NCBI RefSeq assembly: GCF_000340865.1
Contig: NC_020299.1
Span: 248,001-312,000 of the forward strand
Source of the DNA: Candidatus Kinetoplastibacterium oncopeltii TCC290E
GTDB taxonomy: Bacteria; Pseudomonadota; Gammaproteobacteria; Burkholderiales; Burkholderiaceae_B
Direction: 5' to 3'
DNA length: 64,000 bases
Each line of letters starts with the position of its first letter. Within the stretch, counting starts at the first letter, position 1. The translations under genes were made by a program, and so were the position numbers. A model generated the notes under the pieces. It worked only from the letters and a program-made list of their open reading frames with translations, made no database searches and was not told the origin of the DNA. Below, one piece after another: positions 20,017-30,819 of this stretch.

Positions 20017-20043
20017 AATATACAATTCTAATCATTAAAGTGC

Positions 20044-20049
20044 TATAAT
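20044..20049 (+). promoter_or_regulatory. -10 element of tRNA-Leu
   Basis: A perfect TATAAT 15 bases before the mature tRNA 5' end. No good -35 hexamer is seen at the matching distance, so the promoter is supported by the -10 alone. Confidence 0.5.
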
Positions 20050-20064
20050 ACCATTAATGGCTAA

Positions 20065-20149
20065 GCGAAGGTGGCGAAATTGGTAGACGCACCAGGTTTA
20101 GGTCCTGGCGCCGCAAGGCGTATGGGTTCGAGTCCCCTCCTTCGCACCA
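20065..20149 (+). tRNA. tRNA-Leu (anticodon TAG)
   Basis: 85 nt including the encoded CCA. Acceptor GCGAAGG/CCTTCGC, anticodon stem CCAGG/CCTGG with loop TTTAGGT (anticodon TAG), a long class II variable arm (GGCGCC...GGCGT region) and T arm GGG TTCGAGT CCC. Reads CUA and, by wobble, other CUN codons. Confidence 0.96.
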
Positions 20150-20380
20150 TTGTTTTCTGTCATTATGCAGCTCAGCTGTGATTTTGACTATTGTTTTATA
20201 CTGTTTTTTATTCTTTTTCATTGTAAATGAAAGTAGTTTCAATAATATTTTTTATATAGTTTGACTATTATAATTTCATATTTACAGTTATTGTTTTTTT
20301 GATAAATTGTGAATTTTTGCTATATAGACATTCGAAATATATAAAATGTTGCATTATTAGCACTAAATATTGAAATCTTA
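20150..20380. other. Gap between tRNA-Leu and the cold-shock promoter
   Basis: About 230 AT-rich bases. I see no gene, clear terminator hairpin or recognisable gene remnant. Confidence 0.5.
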
Positions 20381-20411
20381 TTGACTTGATTTTAGAAGAT
20401 TAGGATAGTAT
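20381..20411 (+). promoter_or_regulatory. Candidate promoter of the cold-shock gene, with a ~130-nt leader
   Basis: TTGACT (20381-20386) and TAGTAT (20406-20411) are 19 bases apart, slightly wide. Transcription from here would give an untranslated leader of about 130 bases, less AT-rich than the surrounding DNA. Long structured leaders that act as thermosensors are known for E. coli cspA; whether this one does is inference. Confidence 0.4.
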
Positions 20412-20545
20412 TACAACACGATTTTGGGTGTTGAGGTTTTTTGTTCAGTGCTTTGCCTACTTCGGGTTATGGTTATTGTTCTTTAGCTCTCTCCTTGATT
20501 GTGTTTTTTAAGGCTTAGGCCTGTGTGTTTCAAGGAAAATATAAT

Positions 20546-20752
20546 ATGTTGGAAACTGGAGTAGTAAAGTGGTTTAATGCTGAAAAGGGTTACGGTTTTA
20601 TAGCCCCTGAATCTGGAGGCAAAGATCTTTTTGTGCATTTTTCTGAAATCCAAGGTACTGGATTTAAATCTCTTGAAGAAAATCAGAGAGTAAGCTTTGT
20701 GGTTACAAATGGACCTAGAGGTTTACAAGCCACAAAGATTCAAATACTGTAA
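20546..20752 (+). CDS. Cold-shock domain protein (CspA family)
   Basis: Single OB-fold nucleic-acid-binding protein of 68 residues acting as an RNA chaperone or transcription antiterminator. Both RNA-binding motifs are present: KGYGFI (RNP1) and DLFVHF (RNP2), plus VKWFNAEKG at the start. The ATG at 20546 has AAGGA nine bases upstream; a GTG at 20525 is in frame but gives an unusual extension. Followed by a good terminator, so monocistronic. Confidence 0.95.
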   Translation: MLETGVVKWFNAEKGYGFIAPESGGKDLFVHFSEIQGTGFKSLEENQRVSFVVTNGPRGLQATKIQIL

Positions 20753-20798
20753 TAGTAAAAAATATTTTATACATAGATAAAATATTTTTACGCATGAG

Positions 20799-20838
20799 GA
20801 CCGCTTCTGTAACTATGGAAGTGGTCTTTATTTTTATT
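20799..20838 (+). terminator. Rho-independent terminator of the cold-shock gene
   Basis: GACCGCTTC (20799-20807) pairs with GAAGTGGTC (20818-20826), one G-U pair, 10-base loop, followed by TTTATTTTTATT. One of the most GC-rich hairpins in the window and in the expected place. Confidence 0.88.
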
Positions 20839-21024
20839 AGTTATCGAATGATAAACTAAATACAGGTTTAATTTTTTAAATATAGTAAAATACTAATTTA
20901 TGATAGGTTTTTTTTGAATTATCTATATCTAATTTAATTTTGAAAAATTTATAATATTAAAACTTTCCTGTAAAATCTCCGAAATCAGTAATTTTTTTAA
21001 CTATTTATTTTAATGGATTTTTAA

Positions 21025-22341
21025 ATGCAGCCTGTGATTGAATCGCTTTCTGGTTTGAAGCGCCGTGTGGTTTTAGAAGTCTCTGTTGCAAATGTAGAGG
21101 ATAAATTTCATAAACAATTAAAGGACATTACTAAGAAAACAAAAATTTCTGGTTTTAGACCAGGTAAGGCCCCTATTAATATGGTTGAGCGTTCTCATGG
21201 TTTTAGTATAAGACAAGATATTATTAGTAGTGAATTGAGTGATGTTTTCGAAAAAGTTATTAAATCAGGGAATATTAATATAGTTGGAATGCCAAATATT
21301 ATTCCTATTAAAAAACCTACCGAAAATAATAACAACACATTAACATTCGAGGCAACTTTTGAGATTTATCCAGAAGTTGTTATTCCAGACTTCTGTAATG
21401 TTGATATAGTTAGATACACCTCAGAGGTAAAAGATAAGGATGTAGATAAAACTATAGATTTTTTGCGTCAGCAAAAATCATCTTTTGTTCGCAGAAAAGA
21501 CAAAGTTGTTTCTAAAGGAGATAAGGTAACTCTAAGTTTTATTGGGACCATAGATGGTAAACCTTTCCAAGGAGGAAACTCGGATTCTTTTTCTTTTGTG
21601 GTTGGTAGAGGAGAACTTTTATCTGAATTTGATGATGCTGTTCTAGGAATGATTGATAATGAAGAAAAAGTCTTTAATTTAACATTTCCAGAGAATTATC
21701 ACGATAAAACTCTCTCCTGCAAAACATCTGAATTTCGCATTAAAATTATAGATGTTTGCGAAAATATTCTCCCAGAACTGAATGATGAATTTGCTAAATT
21801 ATTTAGTCATGACCAATCATTTAATCTTGAAATGCTTCGTAAAGAAGTACTAGATAGTTTGGAGCGTGATATTGATTTTAGACTAAAGAATAAAAATAAA
21901 AAATCTGTTATGAATGTTCTTTCAAACTTAATAGGTTTTGATATTCCTGAAATTTTGATAGAAGATGAAAAAAATAACTTGCTGAATGCCTTTAAAGAGA
22001 ACATTAAATCAAAGAATAGTTCTGAGAATATAGAAAATATCTCTTCTAATCTTTTTTCGGAAGAAGCAAAAAAAAGGGTGGGTATTGGACTGTTAGTTTC
22101 TGAACTATCTAATAAGAATAATTTGTTGCCTACAGATGAACAAATTAATGAATATTTCAAATCAATTGCAAAAAATTATCAAGATTCTGAAAAACTTATC
22201 AAGCAATATCTTTCTGATAAGAAACATTACTCAAATAGTAAAATGCTAATTTTAGAAGATAATGTAGTTAATTATATTTTTTCCCTTGCTAAAGTTACTG
22301 ATGAAATTCTATCATTTGAAGATTTGATGGGAATACAATGA
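21025..22341 (+). CDS. tig: Trigger factor
   Basis: Ribosome-associated chaperone and peptidyl-prolyl isomerase acting on nascent chains. 438 residues. N-terminal ribosome-binding domain with GFRPGKAP (the contact loop to L23), central FKBP-like domain (about 160-245; [20 protein letters not shown]), and a Lys/Glu-rich helical C-terminal domain. The stop overlaps the clpP start (ATGA at 22338), a coupled arrangement; gene order tig-clpP-clpX-lon is the standard proteobacterial one. Confidence 0.96.
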   Translation: MQPVIESLSGLKRRVVLEVSVANVEDKFHKQLKDITKKTKISGFRPGKAPINMVERSHGFSIRQDIISSELSDVFEKVIKSGNINIVGMPNIIPIKKPTENNNNTLTFEATFEIYPEVVIPDFCNVDIVRYTSEVKDKDVDKTIDFLRQQKSSFVRRKDKVVSKGDKVTLSFIGTIDGKPFQGGNSDSFSFVVGRGELLSEFDDAVLGMIDNEEKVFNLTFPENYHDKTLSCKTSEFRIKIIDVCENILPELNDEFAKLFSHDQSFNLEMLRKEVLDSLERDIDFRLKNKNKKSVMNVLSNLIGFDIPEILIEDEKNNLLNAFKENIKSKNSSENIENISSNLFSEEAKKRVGIGLLVSELSNKNNLLPTDEQINEYFKSIAKNYQDSEKLIKQYLSDKKHYSNSKMLILEDNVVNYIFSLAKVTDEILSFEDLMGIQ

Positions 22342-22970
22342 TAAATAAAAATATAATTACAGATTATACAGAAATAACAAGTTTCAACTATGTGCCTACT
22401 GTTATCGAACAGTCTGGAAGATCTGAACGTGCATATGATATATATTCTAGGCTTTTAAAAGAAAGGATTGTTTTTTTATCAGGTCCAGTGACGGATTATT
22501 CTGCTAATTTGGTAATTGCACAGTTATTATTCTTAGAATCGGATGACCCAAGTAAAGATATATTCCTTTACGTAAATTCTCCAGGTGGTTCTGTTTATGC
22601 AGGTATGGCTATATTTGACACTATGAATTTTATTAAACCTGATATCTCCACTATGTGTGTAGGAATTGCTGCAAGTATGGGAGCTTTTTTATTAGCTTCT
22701 GGCACAAAAGGGAAAAGGTTCTCGTTACCAAATGCTTGCATGATGATACATCAACCATCAGGTGGAGCACAGGGTCAAGCAAGTGATATTCAGATTCACG
22801 CTGAAGAAATACTTAGATTGCGTAATCGTCTGAATAAAATCTTAGCAGATAATACTGGTCAAACTATGGAAAAAATCTCTAATGATACTGATAGAGATAA
22901 TTTCATGTCAGCTAATGATGCTTTGAATTACGGATTGATCGATAAGATATTAGTTAGTCGTACTATCTGA
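22338..22970 (+). CDS. clpP: ATP-dependent Clp protease proteolytic subunit
   Basis: Serine protease that forms the tetradecameric chamber used by ClpX/ClpA. 210 residues. The triad is visible: Ser in [11 protein letters not shown], His in MMIHQPSGG and Asp in [23 protein letters not shown] forms the oxyanion strand. A four-base overlap with tig; clpX starts 69 bases downstream. Confidence 0.97.
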   Translation: MINKNIITDYTEITSFNYVPTVIEQSGRSERAYDIYSRLLKERIVFLSGPVTDYSANLVIAQLLFLESDDPSKDIFLYVNSPGGSVYAGMAIFDTMNFIKPDISTMCVGIAASMGAFLLASGTKGKRFSLPNACMMIHQPSGGAQGQASDIQIHAEEILRLRNRLNKILADNTGQTMEKISNDTDRDNFMSANDALNYGLIDKILVSRTI

Positions 22971-23039
22971 TAATTGCTATTTATGTTATTCGATGTTTTA
23001 TATTTTGTTGCTAATTTTATATATTTAGAGATGTAATTT

Positions 23040-24290
23040 ATGTCAGTAAAAAGTGAATCTTTAGATGGTGTTGTTTGTTGTTCTTTTTGTGGAAAGAAAC
23101 AGGATGAAGTAGAGCGCCTGATATCAGGACCTTCATCCTTATACATCTGTAATGAGTGTATTGATTTATGCAATGAGGTTATGTTTGAGGAATCTAAAAC
23201 ATCATCTGTTCACATAAGCAAAGATTTTGAAATTAACCTACCAACACCTAAGCAAATCAAAAACCATCTTGATCAATATGTAATAGGACAAGATATCCCA
23301 AAACGTATACTTTCTGTAGCTGTATATAATCATTATAAGCGTATTAATGATATTGATAGTTCTAATAGCCTCAATGAAGTAGAGTTATCTAAAAGTAATA
23401 TTTTACTTATAGGATCTACTGGATCAGGAAAGACTTTATTGGCTCAGGTTCTGGCAAAATTTTTAGAAGTTCCATTTGTAATAGCAGATGCTACAACGTT
23501 AACTGAGGCAGGTTATGTTGGTGAAGATGTTGAGAATATTATTCATAAATTGCTGCAAATTTGTGATAACGATATTAAAAAGGCTCAAAAAGCTATTATA
23601 TACATTGACGAAGTAGATAAAATTTCTAGAAAATCTGAAAATCCTTCTATAACAAGAGACGTTTCTGGAGAAGGTGTGCAACAAGCTTTACTAAAGTTTA
23701 TTGAAGGAACAGTAGCTTCAGTTCCTTCAAAAGGTGGAAGAAAAAACCCAAATCAAGATTTTATTCAAGTAGATACTACCAATATATTATTCATAGTTGG
23801 AGGATCTTTTGATGGATTAGATAAAATTATAAGATTTAGGGCCGAAAAGTCAGGTATAGGTTTCTCTGCAAATGTTTTTTCAAAAAATGATGATTTTAAC
23901 AATTTTAATAAAGTAGAACCAAGGGATTTGGTTAAATTTGGATTGATACCGGAATTAGTCGGTAGGTTGCCTGTCATAGCTTCACTTGATGAACTTGATG
24001 AAACTGCTTTAGTTAGGGTATTAGTTGAGCCTAGAAATGCTATCATTAAACAGTTCAAAAAATTATTTTCTCTTGATAATGTTGATCTTGAAGTTACAGA
24101 AAAAGCGTTGCATCTTATTGCTAGTAAGGCATTAACTAGAAAAACTGGTGCTAGAGGTTTAAGATCAATAGTTGAAAGTGCTTTATTTGATATAATGTAC
24201 GATATTCCTGATAACGAAGATATATACAAGGTTATTTTAGATATTACAGAAAACAATGACTTAAAAACTATAGTAATAAAAAATAATTGA
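23040..24290 (+). CDS. clpX: ATP-dependent Clp protease ATP-binding subunit ClpX
   Basis: AAA+ unfoldase feeding ClpP. 416 residues. N-terminal zinc-binding domain with CSFCGKKQ and CNECIDLC; Walker [12 protein letters not shown]; pore loop GYVGED; Walker [11 protein letters not shown]; sensor 2 in [10 protein letters not shown]. The IGF loop that docks into ClpP is kept (KSGIGFSA), so the ClpXP pair should be functional. Confidence 0.97.
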   Translation: MSVKSESLDGVVCCSFCGKKQDEVERLISGPSSLYICNECIDLCNEVMFEESKTSSVHISKDFEINLPTPKQIKNHLDQYVIGQDIPKRILSVAVYNHYKRINDIDSSNSLNEVELSKSNILLIGSTGSGKTLLAQVLAKFLEVPFVIADATTLTEAGYVGEDVENIIHKLLQICDNDIKKAQKAIIYIDEVDKISRKSENPSITRDVSGEGVQQALLKFIEGTVASVPSKGGRKNPNQDFIQVDTTNILFIVGGSFDGLDKIIRFRAEKSGIGFSANVFSKNDDFNNFNKVEPRDLVKFGLIPELVGRLPVIASLDELDETALVRVLVEPRNAIIKQFKKLFSLDNVDLEVTEKALHLIASKALTRKTGARGLRSIVESALFDIMYDIPDNEDIYKVILDITENNDLKTIVIKNN

Positions 24291-24450
24291 ATATAGTTTT
24301 TATTTATTTAAATTTTTATTTAAGTTTATTATCTTTTACTATTGAATTATAGACGATTGATACCAATATTACCATTATTGATTAAAATTCAAGTATCAAG
24401 AAATTATAATTTTCGTAAACTAATATTTTTATTATCTCAAGGATGTGCTT

Positions 24451-26871
24451 ATGTCGGACAGCAAGCCTGTTCACTCAGAATCTGTAGGTTTACCGTTGCT
24501 ACCTTTGAGAGATGTGGTAGTTTTCCCAAATATGGCTATACCTTTATTTGTTGGAAGATCTCGCTCTATAAAAGCTCTTGAAATAGCTATGGAAGCTGAC
24601 AGGAAAATAATTTTAGTAGCTCAGAAGTCTGCTAGCAAAGATGATCCTGATGCAGAAGATCTATATAATATAGGTTGTTTGGTTAACATTTTGCAGATGC
24701 TTAAGCTTCCTGATGGTACTGTTAAAGTTTTAGTAGAAGGCATTAAACGCGTATCCATTATATCTATAGATAATCTAGAAACTCATTTTGTTTGTAATGT
24801 TGATTACATAGAAAATATTAATATTGACAAAACAGAATTAGAGGCATTGCGTCGTGCTCTGACAGAACAGTTTGATGAATATCTTAAATTAAATAAAAAA
24901 ATACCATCAGAGATAATTCCGTCATTATTTGATATAAAAGATGCTGAGCGTTTAGCATATACAATAGCTGCACATTTGCCTATTAAGCTGGAAAACAAAC
25001 AAGGCCTACTTGAAACTATCTCTTTATTAGAGCAGATGAATTTATTACTATCTTATATAGATATAGAGATAGATATTCTACAAGTTGAGAAAAAGATACG
25101 TGGTCGCGTGAAAAAACAAATGGACAAGAGCCAGCGAGATTATTATCTTAATGAGCAATTTAAAGCTATTCAGAAAGAGCTTGGTGAGGGAGAAGACAAC
25201 GGTTTAGAAGATTTAGAAAAAAAGATCAATTCTACCGGTTTATCTAAGGAAGCTTTTAAAAAAATTGACTCAGAATTATCCAAGTTAAAATTGATGTCTC
25301 CTATGTCAGCAGAAGCAAATGTAATTCGCAATTATATAGAGACTGTCATAAATTTACCTTGGAAAAAAAAGAGTAAAATAAATATAAATTTAATCAACGC
25401 TGAAAGTATTTTAGATAATGATCATTATGGACTTGAGAAAGTAAAAAATCGTATTATTGAATATCTTGCTGTTCAAAAAAGAGTTAAAAAGTTAAAAGCT
25501 CCTATTTTATGTTTAGTAGGACCACCTGGTGTTGGTAAAACTTCTTTAGGTCAATCTATCGCTAGAGCAACTAATAGAAAATTTGTTAGAATGGCTTTAG
25601 GTGGTGTTAGAGATGAAGCTGAGATCCGAGGTCATCGTCGTACATATATTGGATCTATGCCTGGGAAAATATTACAAAATTTATCAAAAGTTGGTGTTGG
25701 CAATCCTTTATTTCTGTTAGACGAGGTAGATAAAATAGGTATGGACTTTAGGGGAGACCCTGCTTCAGCTTTATTGGAAGTATTAGATCCAGAGCAAAAT
25801 AATACATTTCAAGATCATTATGTAGAAGTAGATTTTGATCTTTCTGATGTGATGTTTGTGGCTACTAGTAATACATTCAATATACCACCTGCATTATTAG
25901 ATAGAATGGAGATTATAAATCTATCAGGGTATACCGATGATGAAAAATTACATATAGCTAAATATCATCTTTTGCCAAAGATAATGAAAAATAATGGAAT
26001 TTTAGAAAATGAGTTGAAGATAGATGACTCTGCATTAATAGGTATAGTAAGATACTATACTAGAGAAGCTGGAGTCCGTTCTTTAGAAAGAGAGATGAGT
26101 AAAATATGTCGCAAAGTAGTAAGAAAAATATTAGAAAATAGCGAAAAAAATCAGATCAGCTCGTTAATTGAAGTTGATTCTGATAGCCTTGAGAGTTATT
26201 TAGGTGTTCGTCGGTATGATTTTGATTCAGTATATCATGAAAATAGAGTAGGGCAAGTAACAGGTTTAGCATGGACTGAGGTTGGTGGTGATTTATTAAC
26301 TATTGAGGTGGCAGATGTCTCTGGAAAAGGTAATATATTACGCACAGGATCTTTAGGTGAGGTCATGAAAGAGTCTGTAGAAGCTGCTCGTACTGTAGTT
26401 AGATCCAGATTGAGTTCATTTGGTTTACAAGATGACGTCTTTGATAAAAGAGATATGCATGTACATGTTCCTGAAGGAGCTACTCCCAAAGACGGTCCTT
26501 CTGCTGGCATAGCTATTGCTACTGCAATGGTTTCTGCATTAACACGTATACCAGTTAGATTTGATATTGCTATGACAGGTGAAATTACATTAAGAGGTGA
26601 GGTTCTTCCAATCGGTGGATTAAAGGAAAAGCTGCTAGCAGCTCGTAGAGGAGGAGTAAAAACAGTTTTAATTCCCAACGATAATATAAAAGATTTGTCT
26701 GAAATACCTGATTCTATAAAAGAAAGCTTAGAAATAATTCCTGTAAAATGGATAGACAAAGTTCTCGAGATATCGCTGGAAAGATCACCTGAATTTGTAG
26801 ACAATTCTATTAAAAGTAAAGTAGGAAAGAAGAATACAAAAAATAACGATAATAAAATAACAAAACATTAA
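24451..26871 (+). CDS. lon: ATP-dependent protease Lon
   Basis: Homohexameric AAA+ serine protease degrading misfolded and regulatory proteins. 806 residues from the ATG at 24451, which has AAGGA seven bases upstream (a GTG two codons earlier is in frame but crowds the ribosome site). N-terminal substrate-binding domain, Walker A GPPGVGKTSLG, Walker B FLLDEVDKIG, and the C-terminal protease with catalytic Ser in PKDGPSAGIA and Lys in GGLKEKLLAARR. hupB, which often follows lon, is not here. Confidence 0.97.
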   Translation: MSDSKPVHSESVGLPLLPLRDVVVFPNMAIPLFVGRSRSIKALEIAMEADRKIILVAQKSASKDDPDAEDLYNIGCLVNILQMLKLPDGTVKVLVEGIKRVSIISIDNLETHFVCNVDYIENINIDKTELEALRRALTEQFDEYLKLNKKIPSEIIPSLFDIKDAERLAYTIAAHLPIKLENKQGLLETISLLEQMNLLLSYIDIEIDILQVEKKIRGRVKKQMDKSQRDYYLNEQFKAIQKELGEGEDNGLEDLEKKINSTGLSKEAFKKIDSELSKLKLMSPMSAEANVIRNYIETVINLPWKKKSKININLINAESILDNDHYGLEKVKNRIIEYLAVQKRVKKLKAPILCLVGPPGVGKTSLGQSIARATNRKFVRMALGGVRDEAEIRGHRRTYIGSMPGKILQNLSKVGVGNPLFLLDEVDKIGMDFRGDPASALLEVLDPEQNNTFQDHYVEVDFDLSDVMFVATSNTFNIPPALLDRMEIINLSGYTDDEKLHIAKYHLLPKIMKNNGILENELKIDDSALIGIVRYYTREAGVRSLEREMSKICRKVVRKILENSEKNQISSLIEVDSDSLESYLGVRRYDFDSVYHENRVGQVTGLAWTEVGGDLLTIEVADVSGKGNILRTGSLGEVMKESVEAARTVVRSRLSSFGLQDDVFDKRDMHVHVPEGATPKDGPSAGIAIATAMVSALTRIPVRFDIAMTGEITLRGEVLPIGGLKEKLLAARRGGVKTVLIPNDNIKDLSEIPDSIKESLEIIPVKWIDKVLEISLERSPEFVDNSIKSKVGKKNTKNNDNKITKH

Positions 26872-26882
26872 GCAACAACAAT

Positions 26883-26916
26883 ATATGAGCAGGAATTTTA
26901 TAATTCCTGCTCATAT
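26883..26916. terminator. Bidirectional terminator between lon and the aminotransferase gene
   Basis: A perfect 15-bp stem (26883-26897 with 26902-26916, core GAGCAGGAATT/AATTCCTGCTC) with a TTAT loop, placed between two convergent genes. T-rich sequence follows on the plus side (ATTCATATTTTG) and A-rich sequence precedes it. Confidence 0.88.
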
Positions 26917-26926
26917 TCATATTTTG

Positions 26927-28141
26927 CTATTTATCTAAGACCTGTGCTATGCTATCTGCAACGATTTCAATATTATTGTCATTTAGCGCTGCAACACATA
27001 TCCTGCCACTAGATACGGCATATATGCCGTGTTGTTCGCGCAGTATGTCGACTTGATGTGATGTTAATCCAGAGTAAGAAAACATCCCTCTTTGATTTAA
27101 TACAAAACTAAAATCTTTTTTATTGCTACAATTACTGATTTTTTGAACAAGTTTTTTACGCATCAGTTTAATTCTATCTCTCATGTCTGATAGTTCATTT
27201 TCCCATTTCTTAAAAAGATCATCAGAACTTAATACATGATTGACTATATTGGCTCCATGTGTAGGAGGATTTGAATAATTAGTTCTTATTAACCTTTTAA
27301 TTTGGCTAAGTACTCTAATTGTTTCATCTTCGCTGTTAGTTATTATTGTTAATGCACCAACACGTTCACCATACAATGCGAATGATTTTGAAAATGAAGA
27401 GCTTATAAATGATGGTATGTGCATATCTGCAAACATTCTAATTACATATGCATCTTCAGATAATCCATTACCAAAACCCTGATATGCAATATCTAAGAAT
27501 GGTATTAAATTTCGTTCTTTAATTATTTTTGCTATTATATTCCACTGTTTTTCAGTTGGATCAATACCGGTAGGATTATGGCAGCAAGCATGCAGAACTA
27601 CTATTGTTCCACTAGATGTGGCATTTAAATGCTCAATCATTTTATCAAATGCAATATCGTTAATATCTGAATCATAGTATGGGTAAGTATCAACTAAGAA
27701 CCCTGATTTTTCGAATATAGCTCTATGATTTTCCCAGCTTGGGTCGCTGATTAATACCTTAGAATTTGGCGATAATTGATGCAAGAAGTCTGCTCCAATC
27801 TTTAGAGCTCCAGTCCCACCAATCGTTTGCACTGTTAGTACATTTTTTTCTTTAATTTTACTTGAATTAGCTCCAAGTAGTAATTTCATTACATTCTTGT
27901 TATAGTTGGGAATACCATCAATAGGTAAATAACCTCTAGGTAGTTTTTTTGATGCAAAAAACTCTTCAGATTCGCTAACCACTTCCATTAAAGGAATTTG
28001 ACCGTTTTTATCGTAGTATACACCAACCCCTAGGTTTACCTTATCCAATCTATTGTCTGAATTAAATTTTTCATTTAACCCTAATATAGGATCATTAGCT
28101 GCTAGTTTGACAGATTTAAATATATCTTTCATGATGCTCAT
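26927..28141 (-). CDS. tyrB: Aromatic-amino-acid/aspartate aminotransferase
   Basis: PLP enzyme of the aspartate aminotransferase Ia subfamily, giving phenylalanine and tyrosine (and possibly aspartate). About 404 residues. VNLGVGVYYD at the N-terminus, HACCHNPTGIDP, FLDIAYQGFG and SSSFSKSFALYGERVGAL (Schiff-base Lys), then RTNYSNPPTHGA and RGMFSYSGL are all subfamily hallmarks. Start chosen at ATG 28141; ATG 28132 (MKDIFKS...) is equally plausible, and neither has a strong ribosome site. TyrB and AspC cannot be separated by motif alone; Bordetella-like homologues are usually named TyrB. Confidence 0.88.
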   Translation of the reverse strand: MSIMKDIFKSVKLAANDPILGLNEKFNSDNRLDKVNLGVGVYYDKNGQIPLMEVVSESEEFFASKKLPRGYLPIDGIPNYNKNVMKLLLGANSSKIKEKNVLTVQTIGGTGALKIGADFLHQLSPNSKVLISDPSWENHRAIFEKSGFLVDTYPYYDSDINDIAFDKMIEHLNATSSGTIVVLHACCHNPTGIDPTEKQWNIIAKIIKERNLIPFLDIAYQGFGNGLSEDAYVIRMFADMHIPSFISSSFSKSFALYGERVGALTIITNSEDETIRVLSQIKRLIRTNYSNPPTHGANIVNHVLSSDDLFKKWENELSDMRDRIKLMRKKLVQKISNCSNKKDFSFVLNQRGMFSYSGLTSHQVDILREQHGIYAVSSGRICVAALNDNNIEIVADSIAQVLDK

Positions 28142-28158
28142 CAATGTTATAGATTTAG

Positions 28159-28164
28159 TATAAT
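28159..28164 (+). promoter_or_regulatory. Possible -10 element of uvrB
   Basis: Perfect TATAAT 37 bases before the uvrB ATG in the divergent tyrB-uvrB gap. No convincing -35 hexamer and no LexA-type box are visible. Confidence 0.35.
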
Positions 28165-28200
28165 GAATTTAAACAATCCCTTTACAGTTTAGAGTCTAAC

Positions 28201-30216
28201 ATGACAAATAATAGATTTGTAGCTTTTTCTAGCAACAGTCCATTCAATCTTTTTCAGCCTTATAAGCCAGCAGGTGATCAGCCAGAGGCAATTGATAAAT
28301 TAATGAATGGTTTAGAAGATGGTTTACGTTATCAGACTTTATTAGGGGTTACTGGCTCTGGTAAAACTTATACTATGGCAAATGTGATAGCAAGAACTGG
28401 CAGACCATCTTTGATATTGGCTCCAAATAAAACATTAGCTGCACAATTATATTCAGAAATGAGGGACTTTTTTCCTAAAAATGCAGTTGAGTATTTTGTT
28501 TCTTATTATGATTTTTATCAACCAGAGGCTTATATAGCATCAAAAGATATCTTTATTGAAAAAGATTCTCGCATTAATGCTCACATAGAGCAAATGCGTT
28601 TATCAGCAACTAAAAGTCTAGTAGAAAGGCGTGATACCATTATAGTCAGCACTGTATCTTGTATATATGGTATTGGTGACATGACTTGTTATAATTCTAT
28701 GGCCTTTTCGTTACGTTTAGGTAATTTAGTATCTAGAGATGAATTTTTAAAAAATTTGATAGATATGCAGTATGTTAGGGATGATGAAGAATTTTCTAGA
28801 TCTAAATTTCGTGTTCGTGGCGAATATATAGATATTTTCCCAGCTGAGAGCTTTGATTTAGCGTTGAGAGTTTATTTGGTTGATGACAAGATAGAGAAAT
28901 TATCTCTATTTGATCCAGTCATTGGTAAAATATTTCAAGATGTTTCTCGCTTTGCTTTATACCCTGTTTCTCACTATGCTGTTCCCAGAGAAACAATACT
29001 ATCAGCTATTGATACTATAAAAGATGAACTAAGACAGCAGTTAAATTTTTTAATAAAGAATAATAAAATTCTAGAAGCAAAACGCTTAGAACAGAGAACA
29101 GGATTTGATTTAGAAATGTTACAAGAAACAGGTTTTTGCAAAGGTATTGAAAATTATACTAGACATATTTCTAAATCCTTGCCAGGAGCTCCTCCAAGTA
29201 CTTTGATGAGCTATTTACCATCAGATGCCATTATATTTATCGATGAGAGTCATATAACCCTCGGTCAATTATCAGGTATGTATTATGGAGACAGATCCAG
29301 AAAAGAAACTTTAGCAAGACATGGTTTTCGTTTACCTTCAGCACTGGATAATAGACCATTAAAGTTCGAAGAATTTGAAAATATGGTTAAGCAATGCATT
29401 TTCGTCTCAGCAACTCCTTCTAATTACGAAAAAGAACATTCTAGCAATGTGGTTGAGCAATTAGTTAGACCAACTGGATTAGTTGATCCAGTTGTTGAGG
29501 TTAGGCCAGCAAAAACACAGATTGATGATCTTTTATATCAGATAAAAAAAAGAATTGTATTAAAAGAGAGAATATTTGTTACAACATTAACAAAACGAAT
29601 GTCTGAAAATTTAACCGATTTTTTGAAGGAAAATGGCATAAAAGTAAGATATTTACACTCAGATATAGATACTGTTGAAAGAGCTGAGATATTAAGAGAT
29701 TTGCGTATCGGGTCTTTTGATGTTTTAGTAGGAATAAATTTACTAAGAGAAGGACTAGATATACCAGAGGTATCTTTAGTAGCTATCCTTGATGCAGATA
29801 AAGAAGGTTTTTTAAGATCAGAACGTAGTTTGATTCAGACTATAGGTAGAGCTGCTAGGAATTTGAATGGTCACTCAATATTATATGCTGACAAAATGAC
29901 AGAATCTATGCGAAAAGCTATAGATGAAACGCAAAGGAGAAGAGAAAGACAATTAGAATTCAATTCCCTACATGGAATCAAAGCAACTGGTATTAAAAAA
30001 GATATAAGAGAGCTTATAGATGGAGTTGTTGTTAATAACAAATCCTTACCAGTTAATTTCGATAAAAAAATTGTAAAATCTCATAAAAAATTATCGAAGG
30101 AAATTAAAAGACTGGAGAAATCTATGGTAGACCACGCTAATAAATTAGAATTTGAAAAAGCTGCTGAGGCTCGTGATTCTCTGAATGCATTAAAAGAACT
30201 TCTTTTATTTAGTTAA
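28201..30216 (+). CDS. uvrB: Excinuclease ABC subunit B
   Basis: Central protein of nucleotide-excision repair; verifies damage handed over by UvrA and recruits UvrC. 671 residues, complete. [12 protein letters not shown] (Walker A), [15 protein letters not shown] (beta-hairpin that clamps DNA), [24 protein letters not shown] and the C-terminal UVR motif (about 635-670, [11 protein letters not shown]) that contacts UvrC. A full set of helicase-like motifs argues for function. Confidence 0.97.
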   Translation: MTNNRFVAFSSNSPFNLFQPYKPAGDQPEAIDKLMNGLEDGLRYQTLLGVTGSGKTYTMANVIARTGRPSLILAPNKTLAAQLYSEMRDFFPKNAVEYFVSYYDFYQPEAYIASKDIFIEKDSRINAHIEQMRLSATKSLVERRDTIIVSTVSCIYGIGDMTCYNSMAFSLRLGNLVSRDEFLKNLIDMQYVRDDEEFSRSKFRVRGEYIDIFPAESFDLALRVYLVDDKIEKLSLFDPVIGKIFQDVSRFALYPVSHYAVPRETILSAIDTIKDELRQQLNFLIKNNKILEAKRLEQRTGFDLEMLQETGFCKGIENYTRHISKSLPGAPPSTLMSYLPSDAIIFIDESHITLGQLSGMYYGDRSRKETLARHGFRLPSALDNRPLKFEEFENMVKQCIFVSATPSNYEKEHSSNVVEQLVRPTGLVDPVVEVRPAKTQIDDLLYQIKKRIVLKERIFVTTLTKRMSENLTDFLKENGIKVRYLHSDIDTVERAEILRDLRIGSFDVLVGINLLREGLDIPEVSLVAILDADKEGFLRSERSLIQTIGRAARNLNGHSILYADKMTESMRKAIDETQRRRERQLEFNSLHGIKATGIKKDIRELIDGVVVNNKSLPVNFDKKIVKSHKKLSKEIKRLEKSMVDHANKLEFEKAAEARDSLNALKELLLFS

Positions 30217-30246
30217 AATATTCTTATAGTCTTTTAGGACATAACT

Positions 30247-30711
30247 ATGAATAATATTCTTTTCGTGTGTACTGGTAATATTTGTCGTTCTCCGACGGCA
30301 GAAGGAATATTTAAAAAGATATTAATAGAAAAAGGAATAGAAGGAAGTTTTAATGTAGATTCTGCAGGGACTCATCCATATTACATTGGAAGAAAACCTG
30401 ATGATCGATCAGTAAAAGAAGCATTATTAAGGGGCTATGACATCAGTAATCATATAGCAAGAAAATTAGAAAATATAGATTTTTTCTGTTTTGATTTTAT
30501 ACTAGCTATGGATTTTAAAAATATCCAACATATGAAAGAGATTTGTCCCTATGAGTGTTTTAACAAGCTAAAACTTTTAACTCATTTTTCCAATTTGTAT
30601 AAGAATTTTGAAGTTCCTGATCCATATTACGGAAATTGCTATGGATTTAAATTAGTTATAGATTACATTGAAAATGCTTGTAATGGCTTAGTTGATTACA
30701 TAGGTTTTTAA
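30247..30711 (+). CDS. Low-molecular-weight protein-tyrosine phosphatase
   Basis: Cytoplasmic phosphatase family acting on phosphotyrosine or related phosphoesters. 154 residues. The P-loop VCTGNICRSP (CX5R) lies at the N-terminus and the general-acid loop VPDPYYG near residue 126. Encoded between uvrB and iscR, a place where such genes occur in Bordetella-like genomes. No tyrosine kinase or capsule gene is next to it, so the substrate is unknown. Confidence 0.9.
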   Translation: MNNILFVCTGNICRSPTAEGIFKKILIEKGIEGSFNVDSAGTHPYYIGRKPDDRSVKEALLRGYDISNHIARKLENIDFFCFDFILAMDFKNIQHMKEICPYECFNKLKLLTHFSNLYKNFEVPDPYYGNCYGFKLVIDYIENACNGLVDYIGF

Positions 30712-30782
30712 ACGTATTTATTTTAGATACATTAAAAATTTCTTGCTTATTAATTCCTTATAGAAATACTCTGGAATTGTGA

Positions 30783-30788
30783 TACAAT
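30783..30788 (+). promoter_or_regulatory. Likely -10 element of the isc operon
   Basis: TACAAT (within GATACAAT) 32 bases before the iscR ATG. IscR with its cluster represses isc promoters in well-studied bacteria, and the flanking TACTCTGGAATTGTGATAC could hold its site, but I cannot match a consensus with confidence. Confidence 0.4.
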
Positions 30789-30819
30789 GTTCCAATGGAA
30801 TTGCTTACGGGATTTTATA

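Noticed and set aside
20054..20242. Minus-strand open frame over the tRNA-Leu gene
   Set aside because: Half of it is the complement of the tRNA; artefact.
24342..24581. Plus-strand frame of 79 codons overlapping the lon start
   Set aside because: Out-of-frame shadow of lon; the lon N-terminus and its ribosome site explain the region.
26235..26804. Minus-strand open frame of 189 codons
   Set aside because: Antisense to the Lon protease domain; Ser/Thr/Pro-rich shadow composition, no ribosome site.
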